Of a stretch of DNA of 16,108 nucleotides, positions 8,919 to 16,108 are shown in pieces. The stretch is from Saprospiraceae bacterium (GTDB lineage Bacteria; Bacteroidota; Bacteroidia; Chitinophagales; Saprospiraceae). The DNA is taken from positions 1 through 16,108 of the forward strand of contig JADJNW010000008.1 in assembly GCA_016714085.1 (NCBI GenBank), written 5' to 3'. A program made the translations under genes and the position numbers. How positions within the stretch are numbered: the stretch's first letter is position 1; every line of letters starts with the position of its first letter. The notes under the pieces are model-generated. The model was given only the letters and a program-made list of their open reading frames with translations. It did no database searches and was not told the origin of the DNA.

Positions 8919-10999
8919 TTAATAGTTTAAAAGCTCCTCCATCGCCTTCGCCACTTTCTCAATGCTCGGAATCATCGTCTTTTCAAGCGTTTCGTTCAAT
9001 GGAATGGCGGGCATATTCTCTGAACCCATCGTACGCACGGGTGCGTCCAAGTATTCAAAACAATTTTCTTGAATCCGAGCCGCCAGGCTTTGCGCAAAAG
9101 TATTATTTACAGGCTCTTCGGTTACAACTAAAATTTTACCATGTTTCTTAGATAAATCATATATAAGTGCCTCATCCAGTGGATATAAGGTGCGCAAATC
9201 AAGGATTTCAATTTTGCCATCAAATTGCTTCGCAGCATTCAGCGCCCAATGTACGCCCATGCCGTATGTGACCACCAATAAAGACGCGCCTCTACTCACT
9301 TGTTCTTCATTCGCGGCAAGCGCAATGCGGCCTTTGCCAAAAGGAATGATATAATCCTCGTCCGGTTCGATCGTTTTAGCAAATTCTGTACCGCGTACTT
9401 TGCTCCAATACAAGCCTTTATGTTCAAAAATAACGACCGGATTAGGATCATAATATGCCGACTTTAGCAAGCCTTTCAAATCTGCGCCCGTACTGGGATA
9501 AGCAATTTTGATGCCGCGAATATTGGTCACGACCGACTCTACACTCGAAGAATGGTAAGGGCCACCGCTGCCGTAAGCTCCAATTGGTACACGTAAAATC
9601 ATACTCACTGGAAACTTGCCATTACTCAAATAACAGGAGCGAGCAACTTCCGTAAATAATTGATTTAGACCAGGAAATATATAATCCGCAAATTGCACTT
9701 CTACAATCGGCTTCAAGCCTACCGCCGACATACCCACCGTGCTTCCTACGATAAAAGCTTCCTGAATCGGGGTATTAAAAACACGATGATCGCCAAATTT
9801 CTGCGCCAAGGTCGCTGCCTCCCGAAACACGCCGCCGAGTCGCCCGCCTACATCTTGTCCGTAGAGCAGGCATTCCGGGTGCTTACGCATCAGTTCTTCG
9901 ATAGCAAACAGCGCAGCATCCACCATAGGTATCGGTTGCTCCCCCTTGGGGGTTGGGGTAGGTCTGCGCTGTCCGCGCTCTTCGGTGATCGGCGTTGGGG
10001 CGAAATCGTGTGTAAAAAGGTCTTCCGGGCGCGGGTCTTCGGCAAGTAGCGCCGATTGGTAATCGGCGAGTACGGTATCATGGGCTTCTTTTTCAATTTT
10101 TTGCAATTCCTTTTCAGAAATGCCCTCTTCTAGCAACTGGTTTCTAAAAATCGGATAAGGGTCTCGCTCTTGATGCTCCTCTAAATCATCGCGATACCAC
10201 TCCTTGCGCACACCGAAGTATGATGATTTAATAATGGAACTTTAGCATGAACTAAATAAGGACGGCGTTCTTTACGTATAATTGTAATAACTTCCTTTAA
10301 AACATGATAAGATTCTATAAAATCGCTCCCATCGATGCTTCTTGTTTCGATCCCTTTGAATCCTTGCGCATACTCCGCTGCATTTTGCGCGCGGGTTTCT
10401 TCTGCATTTGCCGAAATATCCCAGCCGTTATCCTGCACCAAATAAAGGATCGGAAATTGCTTCAAAGCCGCCATTTGCAAGGCTTCCGCAATCTCGCCCT
10501 CGGTCATCGCAGCATCGCCTAATGAACAAACCACCACTGGTTTTTCCAAAATTCCATCATTCCAATACTCCAACATTCCCTCCTTATACTGAATCCCCAT
10601 CGCAATGCCCGTCGTCGGAATTGCTTGCATCCCCGTTGCCGAAGATTGATGGATCATTTTTGGTTTATCCGGGTCTTTCAAACTTGGATGCATAATAAGT
10701 GCGTCCGCCGGAGAAAGGATCGTCGCGCTTCGCCATCAATTGCAACATCAAATCGTATGGGCGCATCCCAATGCCCAAGAGCATCGCGTCATCCCGATAA
10801 TAAGGCGATACCCAGTCTTGCGGAAGCAATTGCAGGGCCAAAGCCAATTGGATTGCCTCGTGCCCGCGCGAAGTGGCGTGTACGTATTTGGAAACAAATT
10901 TGAAATTTTCCTCATATATCTCCGTCGTGGATTTGGCGCTGCCATGCAGTCGAAAGGCTTCGAGGAGTGTTTTTGCGATTTGAGTTCTACTTTTATCAT
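8919..10999 (-). CDS. Fused E1 alpha/beta 2-oxo-acid dehydrogenase, frameshifted in the alpha half
   Basis: This thiamine-diphosphate E1 component decarboxylates a 2-oxo acid (branched-chain or pyruvate type) and passes the acyl group to lipoyl-E2. The alpha half reads HATSRGHEAIQLALALQLLP, YYRDDAMLLGIGM and MIHQSSATGMQAIPTTGIAM. The ThDP signature GDAAMTEGE leads to QDNGWDIS; the usual GDG is GDA here. The beta half (intact frame 8919-10211) has MVDAALFAIEELM, LYGQDVGG, TPIQEAFIVG, QFADYIFPGLNQ, GAYGSGGPYHSSSVESV, FEHKGLYWSKV and LVVTEEP, the classic transketolase central and C-terminal domains. Frame changes lie near 10990 (A run after the ATG), 10700 and 10225. About 690 residues fits fused E1 proteins of Bacteroidota. 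Two in-frame oddities are an 8-base-period array (10546-10579) and a palindrome in the linker (9941-9952). The exact substrate cannot be told. Confidence 0.88.
9941..9962. repeat. C5-TT-G5 palindrome inside the E1 alpha/beta linker
   Basis: CCCCCTTGGGGG at 9941-9952 is a perfect palindrome, extended by TTGGGGTAGG. On the coding (-) strand it reads PTPTPKGEQP in a Pro/Arg/Gly-rich stretch (about ITEERGQRRPTPTPKGEQP) unlike its surroundings and lying just before the beta domain. CCCCAACCCCCAAAGGGGG-like elements are, as I recall, scattered through many Bacteroidota genomes, so this may be such an element inserted in frame in a tolerant linker. Confidence 0.5.
10546..10579 (-). repeat. In-frame array with GG every 8 bases, inside E1 alpha
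   Basis: On the + strand CC occurs at 10546, 10554, 10562, 10570 and 10578, an exact 8-base period. On the coding strand the units are GGAATGTT, GGAGTATT, GGAATGAT, GGAATTTT, GGAA. They encode EGMLEYWNDGILEK between GIAMGIQYK and the conserved VVVCSLGDAA strand. Because 8 is not a multiple of 3, the translated segment is not a peptide repeat; only the DNA shows the pattern. Confidence 0.65.
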
Positions 11000-11191
11000 A
11001 ATTGGAAAACCTGGTTAGGGTATTTTATAAAACAACGTATAAAATTTCAAGTTTCATGATGCGTTTTAAATAAACCGGCACTTAAAGTTTTTTAAAGATA
11101 AATTTACAATAGCATTGAGTAGATGCCATTTTTCTGTGCAAATTTGGCAATATTATAAGTCCTTTTTATGATCAAAACTTTATAATAACAA

Positions 11192-13039
11192 ATGAAAAAG
11201 AATATTCCCTAATCGCGCTCGCTATTCTTCTTGTTATTTATTTACTTTCGGTTCATTTGTACAAGCGCTGGAATCACAATATCTTAGGCGGCGGCGATCC
11301 TTGGGGATATTATGTTTATTTGCCTGCTGCGTTTATTCATCACGATTTGCTTTATTTCAATAAATCCCTGGAAGCCAGAGAAAAACATAATGGTGTTAAT
11401 CGCTATTCCACTATTAATCCTTTGGGCGTGGACGAAGTACGGCACATCGGCGATGGCAAACAAGTCGCCAAATACACGCTTGGACTCGCCATTTTATTTG
11501 CTCCTTTCTTTTTTATTGCGCATTTACTGGCTTTAATTAGTAATTATCCTGCTGACGGTTATTCATTTATTTATGATTATTGTATCATATTATCGGTAGT
11601 TTTTTATACGATGCTTGGTTTGTTTTTTTTACGTAAAGTATTATTGCAATATGTCAGCGAAATCGGGGCCGCTATTACTTTATTGGTCATTGGCTTGGGT
11701 ACGAATTTGTATTTTTTCACCATTATCAACATTTAATGTCGCACGCTTATTTATTTTGTTTATACAGTATCTTGATGTACTTGACGATGCGCTGGCACAA
11801 AGATTATAAAAACTGGCAAGCCATCAGCATTGGCGCGGTTGCCGGGCTTATAACTTTGATTCGGCCTACCGAAATCCTGTGTATTTTAATTCCTTTACTT
11901 TGGAATATCAGCTCTTTTACCGATGTAAAGAACCGAGTCCGCTCAATCGGGCAGCGCTTTCCGGCTTATTTATTGGCAATATTGGCTTTCGTTGCAATGG
12001 GACTTCCCCAAATTTTTTACTGGAAATACGCTACCGGGCAATTTTTATTTTACAGCTACGGCGAAGAAGGCTTTGACTTTCTTCATGCGCATATTTATCA
12101 TGGGCTTTTTGGGTTCAAAATGGTTGGCTTACTTATACACCTGTTATGTTTTTTGCTTTAGCCGGCATCCCGTTTTTATTTAAACATCGCGCTTTTTTAT
12201 TACCTGTTTTAATTATATTGCCTTTGCATATTTATATCATTTACAGCTGGTGGGCATGGATGTATATCAACGGTTTTGGCTCGCGCCCAATGGTAGAAAT
12301 GTACGCCCTGCTTGCGATTCCGCTTGCCCATCTAATTCATTTGCCACGAAGCGCAATTTTATTATTATCATATTATCGCCCATTTTATTATTTTTATTTG
12401 GCTTAATTTATTTCATACGTACCAATTTACGCTCGGTATTATGTGTGGTCGCAGGATGCCAGTTGGGCTTATTACAAAGCTGTTTTGAGCAAAACAAAAC
12501 TTAATTATCTTGATCTTGTAACATTCGATACCGGCGAAACCCAACCAGATACTAGTAAAATCCGACTTGTGAAAGAACTTTATTATAATGATTTTGAGGA
12601 TTCTTTATCTGTTAATTACATTACAACCGATGTAAAAAATGGTAGATACAGCTTTATGCTTGATAATGCCACTTTTTATAGCCCGGGCTTGCCAGCGAAT
12701 GGAAAGACCTGAATATCAGCGGTGGCAAAATGGATCAAAGCCAGCGTGTGGTGCCTGCGCAAGTACACAGGCAATGATCTCGGGCAAACCAGCAATCTCA
12801 CGATCTCCTTTGAGAAAGACGGCGTTCCTTTCAAATGGATCAACACACGACTCGATAACAAAACCGGCAATACCAATTATAACCTTTGGGGCGGCGCTCC
12901 CAACGTCTGGGAACAAGTTTATTTTTGGTCAAAAATCCCTGCCGATATGCAATCCAATCAGGTGCTGAAAGTCTATGTCTGGAATGGTTCCAGCAACCAA
13001 ATTTTTCTGGACGACCTTCGAGTCGAGCTTTGGGAATAA
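11192..13039 (+). CDS. Polytopic GT-C-like membrane protein with C-terminal beta domain, frameshifted
   Basis: Starting at ATG 11192 (one A missing in the run that follows), a first membrane helix (LIALAILLVIYLLSVHLY) leads to NHNILGGGDPWGYYVYLPAA, the early Asp-bearing loop expected in GT-C glycosyltransferases. Further helices follow (about 11490-12410), with NLYF...MSHAYLFCLYS, LITLIRPTEIL and IYSWWAWMYINGFGSRPMVE, all usual in dolichyl- or undecaprenyl-phosphate sugar transferase-like families. The last third (about 12440-13039) is hydrophilic: SLSVNYITTDVKNGRYSF, then SEWKDLNISGGKWIKASVW and ...IFLDDLRVELWE. It looks like a jelly-roll, carbohydrate-binding-like domain outside the membrane. 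Frame changes lie near 11200, 11730, 12115, 12345, 12430 and 12700-12730. Total is about 615 residues. The likely role is sugar transfer to an envelope glycan or protein; donor and acceptor are unknown. It is divergent from the E1 gene across 192 bases. Confidence 0.7.
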
Positions 13040-13042
13040 AAT

Positions 13043-13710
13043 TTATGCCCGGTATTGCTGCTCAAGCGCTTCTAATAGGCGCTCTTTTGTCAACTCAAAA
13101 TCCGCTTCAAAGAACTTAGGATAATGCTGCTGCATATTTCCCTTAATAAAATCCAAGGCACATCAACAAACGAACCGTAGCTTTCCTGATATTCCATAAA
13201 CTGTCCTCCAATTTTATTAAATTCCTGGAAAACAGAATCATTATATCCATCAAATTCCAATACATCCACGCCCAATTTATCGCATAATTCTTTATTGAAT
13301 GCCGGCGTCGCTTTCACCCAACGATTGTTGATATAAACTTCTACATAGCCATGCGGCGTCAATTCATCGTGTGCCAAAAATTCCAGCAAACGCTCGGCTG
13401 CAATATGATTGCGCACTTTCGCCGAGCATAAACGCGCAGGGATACGCACTGCTCTTAATAGCGTTATCATTAGAATTGCCTTATCCAGGCAATGCCCGTC
13501 TTCCTTTTGCAAAATGGTAGAAGCCCGCAACGTATCAGGATTAAAACTAATATTATATGGATTATATTTCCAGCCGTCCCGCACTGCATAATAAATGCGC
13601 ACTGCTTTTTGAATCTCAGCTCGAGAGCCTTCCGTTACTTTGTCGGCAAAAGCCTTTATTCGCGGATGACTCGCATCCAGAAGATTAGTTGCTTGTATGA
13701 ATTCCTGCAT
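13043..13710 (-). CDS. Transglutaminase-like (papain-fold) protein, frameshifted near its end
   Basis: The frame from ATG 13710 begins MQEFIQATNLLDASHPRIKA and contains the transglutaminase core: AVRDGWKYNPYNIS, ASTILQKEDGHCLDKAILMI (nucleophilic Cys in GHC), LRAVRIPARLCSAKVRNH and PHGYVEVYINNRWVKATPAF (His in PHGYVEV). The usual third residue, Asp of a DPT motif, falls at ATPAF here. After VDVPW one base is lost or gained near 13155; the next frame continues DFIKGNMQQHYPKFFEADFE and LTKERLLEALEQQYRA to the stop at 13043-13045. Total is about 222 residues, with no signal peptide, so it is probably cytoplasmic. Such proteins often act as peptidases or amidases rather than true transglutaminases. 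Its stop lies 3 bases from that of the convergent membrane-protein gene. Confidence 0.75.
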
Positions 13711-13769
13711 ATTTTATATAATCTATCGGTTTTTATAAATATTTTATCATCAAAACAAAAGTCATTACA

Positions 13770-14030
13770 TTAATCCTTATCGAGATTCTGTAAATTTGGT
13801 AGCTGATGTAACATTTCCACGTACCTTATTTCATTATAGGGTGTGTCACTTTCCATTACATGATACATCTCCTGATTTTCATTGCGCAATGAGGTGTTTT
13901 GCTTCTTGTTCCGAAAACCCTTGATTTTTCAGGCGTTCCAGGGTCATACCCAACCTCCACGGGTTTATCCTCTCGGAGCTGTCGCTCAACGGTTTCTAAA
14001 TATTGAAAATAATTGCATCAAATTTGCCAT
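13770..14030 (-). CDS. Small helical protein of unknown function, frameshifted
   Basis: Three adjoining frames join into about 86 residues. MANLMQLFFQYLETVERQLR and EDKPVEV come first, then MTLERLKNQGFSEQEAKHLI with AQ, then ENQEMYHVMESDTPYNEIRY, VEMLHQLPNLQNLDKD and a stop at 13770-13772. The layout (short helix, L-x-R-L-x-x-x-G-[FY]-S-x-x-E-A-x-x-L-I, then Y-x-V-M-x-x-x-x-P-Y-N-E-x-R-Y-V) recalls small conserved helical proteins found across bacteria, but I cannot give a family name with confidence. No signal peptide or membrane helix is seen. It is 60 bases upstream of the transglutaminase-like gene on the same strand and may be co-transcribed with it. Shifts lie near 14010, 13950 and 13890. 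Confidence 0.5.
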
Positions 14031-14098
14031 TTTAAAAAGTACAATTTACGAGTGCAATACAGTTTTATAAACTTTCCAACTCCTCAACCTCTCGCTCT

Positions 14099-14782
14099 TT
14101 ACAATTTGAAATGCTACAATTTAGAAATGGATCAAACCTAACAGTCCCCTGCCTTACGCAATAAAGCATCCGCCTTGACTTGTTACTGCCGCGTCAGGAT
14201 TGGAATCCACCATGGGGAATGCAAGCTCCATTTCGCCGTTCGTGGAAACTCTGGTTCAAGCCTTTCTCCTTCGCCCACGCCGCGCTTTGCCATTCCGGTA
14301 GCATTGATCGCCAATTGCGTGAAGGCAGAAGTCCCCATTTACGCTCGACCGCCGGCGCAACAACAAAGGCAATCCCCACTGCCAATTCGCTCCAGTTTTA
14401 CAGACGCAGTTGGTAGCGATGCAATAATCCGTTGCTGCTGCCAAACACGCCGCCGCCGACCGCTTTACCTTGAATGCGACAGATAATAAACTTGGGGCAT
14501 TTGAGCATGGCCTTAATCAGGTTGGCGACCCATAAAATAGCGCTGGGCGTCCTCAAAGTCACTTCATTGAAGCCATTCATCAAAGCTGCGCCCGCTCAAA
14601 GGTTCGAAAACTTGCGCTTTCTAGAATAATGTTTTTCGCAAATCGTTTTCGCCAGCCGCTTGAATCGCCTCAGTCAAGCGCAATAACTGCGCGCTCGGCA
14701 TCGCGTTATGCGCCGGATGAAAAAATTCAATCGTAACGATACCATTTTCGATAAAGGTGTTTACACTGCCTGCATCAGCCAT
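14099..14782 (-). pseudogene. Enoyl-CoA hydratase/isomerase family gene, heavily broken
   Basis: The likely start ATG 14780-14782 gives MADAGSVNTFIENGIVTIEF and FHPAHNAMPSAQLLRLTEAI, a standard crotonase-fold N-terminus. Later pieces in changing frames are RTF..(S)FDEW, ANLIKAMLKCPKFIICRIQGKA (split here only by frame), KAVGGGV before a shift, ATDYCIAT, SELAVGIAFVVAPAVERKWG and EMELAFPMVDSNPD. VGGGV and the RTF-x-A-G-A region form the CoA-binding and oxyanion-hole parts of the family. At least six frame changes occur in under 700 bases, and the part between SNPD and the final helix looks shortened by some 25 residues, so no functional product can be read as it stands. The 3' end is approximate. 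The family normally hydrates or isomerises acyl-CoA thioesters in the cytoplasm. Fixed single-base errors would restore most, but perhaps not all, of it. Confidence 0.7.
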
Positions 14783-14785
14783 TCC

Positions 14786-14858
14786 GGAAAATTGGATTAT
14801 TGGAAAATTGGAATGCTGGGTGGAGGAGTATTCCATTATTCCGACCCTCCAGCGTTCC
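14786..14858. repeat. Inverted pair of 8-base-period GG arrays at the enoyl-CoA hydratase start
   Basis: On the + strand GG starts at 14786, 14794, 14802, 14810 and 14818, exactly 8 apart. CC then starts at 14833, 14841, 14849 and 14857, again exactly 8 apart, so the two halves face each other. GGAATGCTGGGTGGAGG (14810-14826) pairs imperfectly with ACCCTCCAGCGTTCC (14844-14858) to form a hairpin. It lies 4-76 bases upstream of the ATG, in the likely 5' leader. Units resemble the E1 alpha array. Confidence 0.65.
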
Positions 14859-15003
14859 ATTAAAAACAAACGTTCGTTCGCAAAATTATAGTCAGAAAGG
14901 GAAAACCAAAGCGATTGCATTAATCCTGCGTCTGTACGAAATAGGATTAAAAAAATTAGGTTAATCGGCTCAATTACAAAAGATTGTAAGGCGCGTCAAG
15001 GTT

Positions 15004-15743
15004 TTATCGGATACAAGCCAACAGCTTCATACGCAACCGATTGGCTTCTTTGAGGGCGTCTTGTTGCTGCGGCAAGATTTCAAGCGTTTTTTATAGCCTT
15101 TATATTCAATCCATATTTTCCAACTTTCAAATAGGGTCAGCTACATAATAATTTACATATCAATCGGCACGAGGCACGTATGTTGAAAAATACGCATGTT
15201 AGTACTCTTGTCAAACTCGCCCTTATCAAGCCACATCCGTATAATCACTACCCTTTCATTCGACAATAAAAGCCAGACTTTGAAACCCTCTTCAATCGAA
15301 AAAAGGAATGCTCTGCCAGAGCCAAGGTCATAAAGAAGCTATTGATCGTGTCATTTTCGCCGTAGGTAACAGGATTTTACCTCCCTCGATCATCATAAAT
15401 TGCCATCCGGCATCGTGTATTGACTGGGGATTGATACCCCCACAGGGATAGGCTTGGCTACCCCAAACGCGTACTGTCAAAGGATCTACTTCATTGACAG
15501 ATATTTCGCATTGTGCCGCCGAAATTTTATGATCATTGCAAAACAATGAACAAGGTAAGTAGCTTTCTCATCATCAAGATAGATTATTCTTTTAAAATAG
15601 CCTAAAATTTGGAATTCTCCGAGTTGAGGGTTTGTCTTTTCTCTATGAAAGTTAGTAAGCTTTATAAGTTCAATTCCTTCAAACGAAAACTTAGATTTTA
15701 TGTTATAAAAAGCTTGTTTCGAATTTTATAACACTGAAAGCAT
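15004..15743 (-). CDS. Unrecognised protein, frameshifted; 5' end uncertain
   Basis: Joined - strand frames give NIKSKFSFEGIELIKLTNFH, FQILGYFKRIIYLDDEKATY, then from about 15546 HKISAAQCEISVNEVDPLTV and WGSQAYPCGGINPQSIHDAG, then YGENDTINSFFMTLALAEHS, IEEGFKVWLLLSNERVVIIR and FDKSTNMRIFQHTCLVPIDM. A last piece, LFESWKIWIEYKGYKKTLEI to ...MKLLACIR, stops at 15004-15006. I do not know the family. The mix of short beta strands with paired Cys and no membrane helix suggests a soluble or exported beta-rich protein. Frame changes lie near 15540, 15350, 15300 and 15100. A stop separates the last piece from the rest, so it could be two genes. No confident start codon is seen; an ATG at 15741-15743 has an in-frame TAA shortly after. 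Confidence 0.4.
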
Positions 15744-15843
15744 CTATTCACATCATTTATCGAAAATTCTCAGTATTTGCAAAGCGATTTTAAATCAAAA
15801 GAATATTCTAATAACACAATCATTCGAGCAAACCTAAAACACG

Positions 15844-16108
15844 ATGGTAAAATAATCATCCGCTTTCTTCTGTTCTTGTTATTTGGCGCTCGTTTTATTT
15901 TGGACGATGCTTATCTTTCCGAAAATGGGACCCAAACAAAAGCTGGAATCTCTAAATTATGCCGGTTCGGCAATTCTGGTTCCCTTGTATTGGGCGATGC
16001 AAATCGAGACGCTTCGCAAGGAATTTGGCAATAATAAAACCCTGCTGTCCGGGTACGAGTGCAAACTTTATTAGCGCTGCGCCATTTCCCTGAATTGAAG
16101 GACGTTCG
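15844..16108 (+). CDS. N-terminal part of an unrecognised membrane-anchored protein, cut by the window edge
   Basis: An ATG at 15844-15846 starts MVK; adding one A to the A run gives IIIRFLLFLLFG. A second frame (open from 15883) continues LALVLFWTMLIFPKMGPKQK, LESLNYAGSAILVPLYWAMQ and IETLRKEFGNNKTLLS. After another shift near 16050 the chain runs on as RVRVQTLLALRHFPELKDV to the edge. The first 25 or so residues form one membrane helix and residues about 45-60 could be a second. No family was recognised. It is divergent from the broken gene that ends near 15743. Confidence 0.4.

Noticed and set aside
10408..10903. Several open + strand frames opposite E1 alpha
   Set aside because: They are antisense shadows; the - strand encodes conserved E1 motifs across the same bases.
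13960..13985. Possible copy of the CCC/GGG palindromic element (ACCTCCACGGG)
   Set aside because: The spacing does not match the other arrays and the bases are explained by coding sequence of the small helical protein.
14175..14486. Open + strand frame of 103 residues opposite the enoyl-CoA hydratase region
   Set aside because: Its protein is low-complexity, rich in Arg/Pro/Ser, and lies antisense to recognisable crotonase-family sequence on the - strand.
14863..14920. N-terminal extension of the enoyl-CoA hydratase frame starting at 14920
   Set aside because: The extra residues are encoded by leader and repeat DNA and do not resemble the family N-terminus, which begins at MADAGSV.

Overview
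The window looks like a chromosomal segment of a Bacteroidota bacterium, most probably a member of the Saprospiraceae. The reasons are a large exported protein ending in a gliding-motility-associated C-terminal domain (type IX secretion, type B sorting), a fused alpha/beta E1 dehydrogenase, AT-rich leaders without clear Shine-Dalgarno sequences, and a secreted TPR-caspase-like protein. Taxonomy is inferred from remembered family resemblance, not from a search.

Layout, left to right: the C-terminus of an unknown + strand gene (1-163); a convergent spacer with GGG/CCC-rich inverted arrays; a long T9SS-exported adhesin-like gene on the - strand (259-3045); a tightly spaced - strand cluster encoding a secreted glycoside-hydrolase-like protein, a DUF1080 (3-keto-disaccharide hydrolase-type) protein and a YdeI/OmpD-associated protein (5603 down to 3215); a visibly AT-richer + strand cluster of an exported unknown protein, a four-helix membrane protein and a TPR plus caspase-fold protein (5862-8913); a fused E1 alpha/beta 2-oxo-acid dehydrogenase on - (8919-10999); a polytopic GT-C-like membrane protein with an extracytoplasmic C-terminal beta domain on + (11192-13039); a transglutaminase-like protein on - (13043-13710); a small helical protein on - (13770-14030); a badly broken enoyl-CoA hydratase on - (about 14099-14782); an unrecognised broken gene on - (about 15004-15743); and the start of a membrane-anchored + strand gene cut by the right edge. 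Almost every base lies in or close to a gene. No tRNA, rRNA, CRISPR array or transposase was seen.

Most genes are interrupted by single-base frame changes, often at homopolymers, while the amino-acid sequence continues smoothly in the next frame. Housekeeping and accessory genes are affected alike, which favours uncorrected sequencing error over true decay. Three genes also seem to lack an internal conserved block (GH-like, DUF1080, caspase-like). Whole-gene coordinates below are therefore reconstructions across frame changes.

The most unusual structure is a set of short arrays in which GG (or GGG) recurs at exactly 8-base intervals. One lies in frame inside E1 alpha, one forms an inverted pair at the start of the enoyl-CoA hydratase gene, and one covers the stop codon of the T9SS gene. 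A further C5-TT-G5 palindrome lies in frame in the E1 interdomain linker. These look like small dispersed repeats tolerated inside coding sequence.
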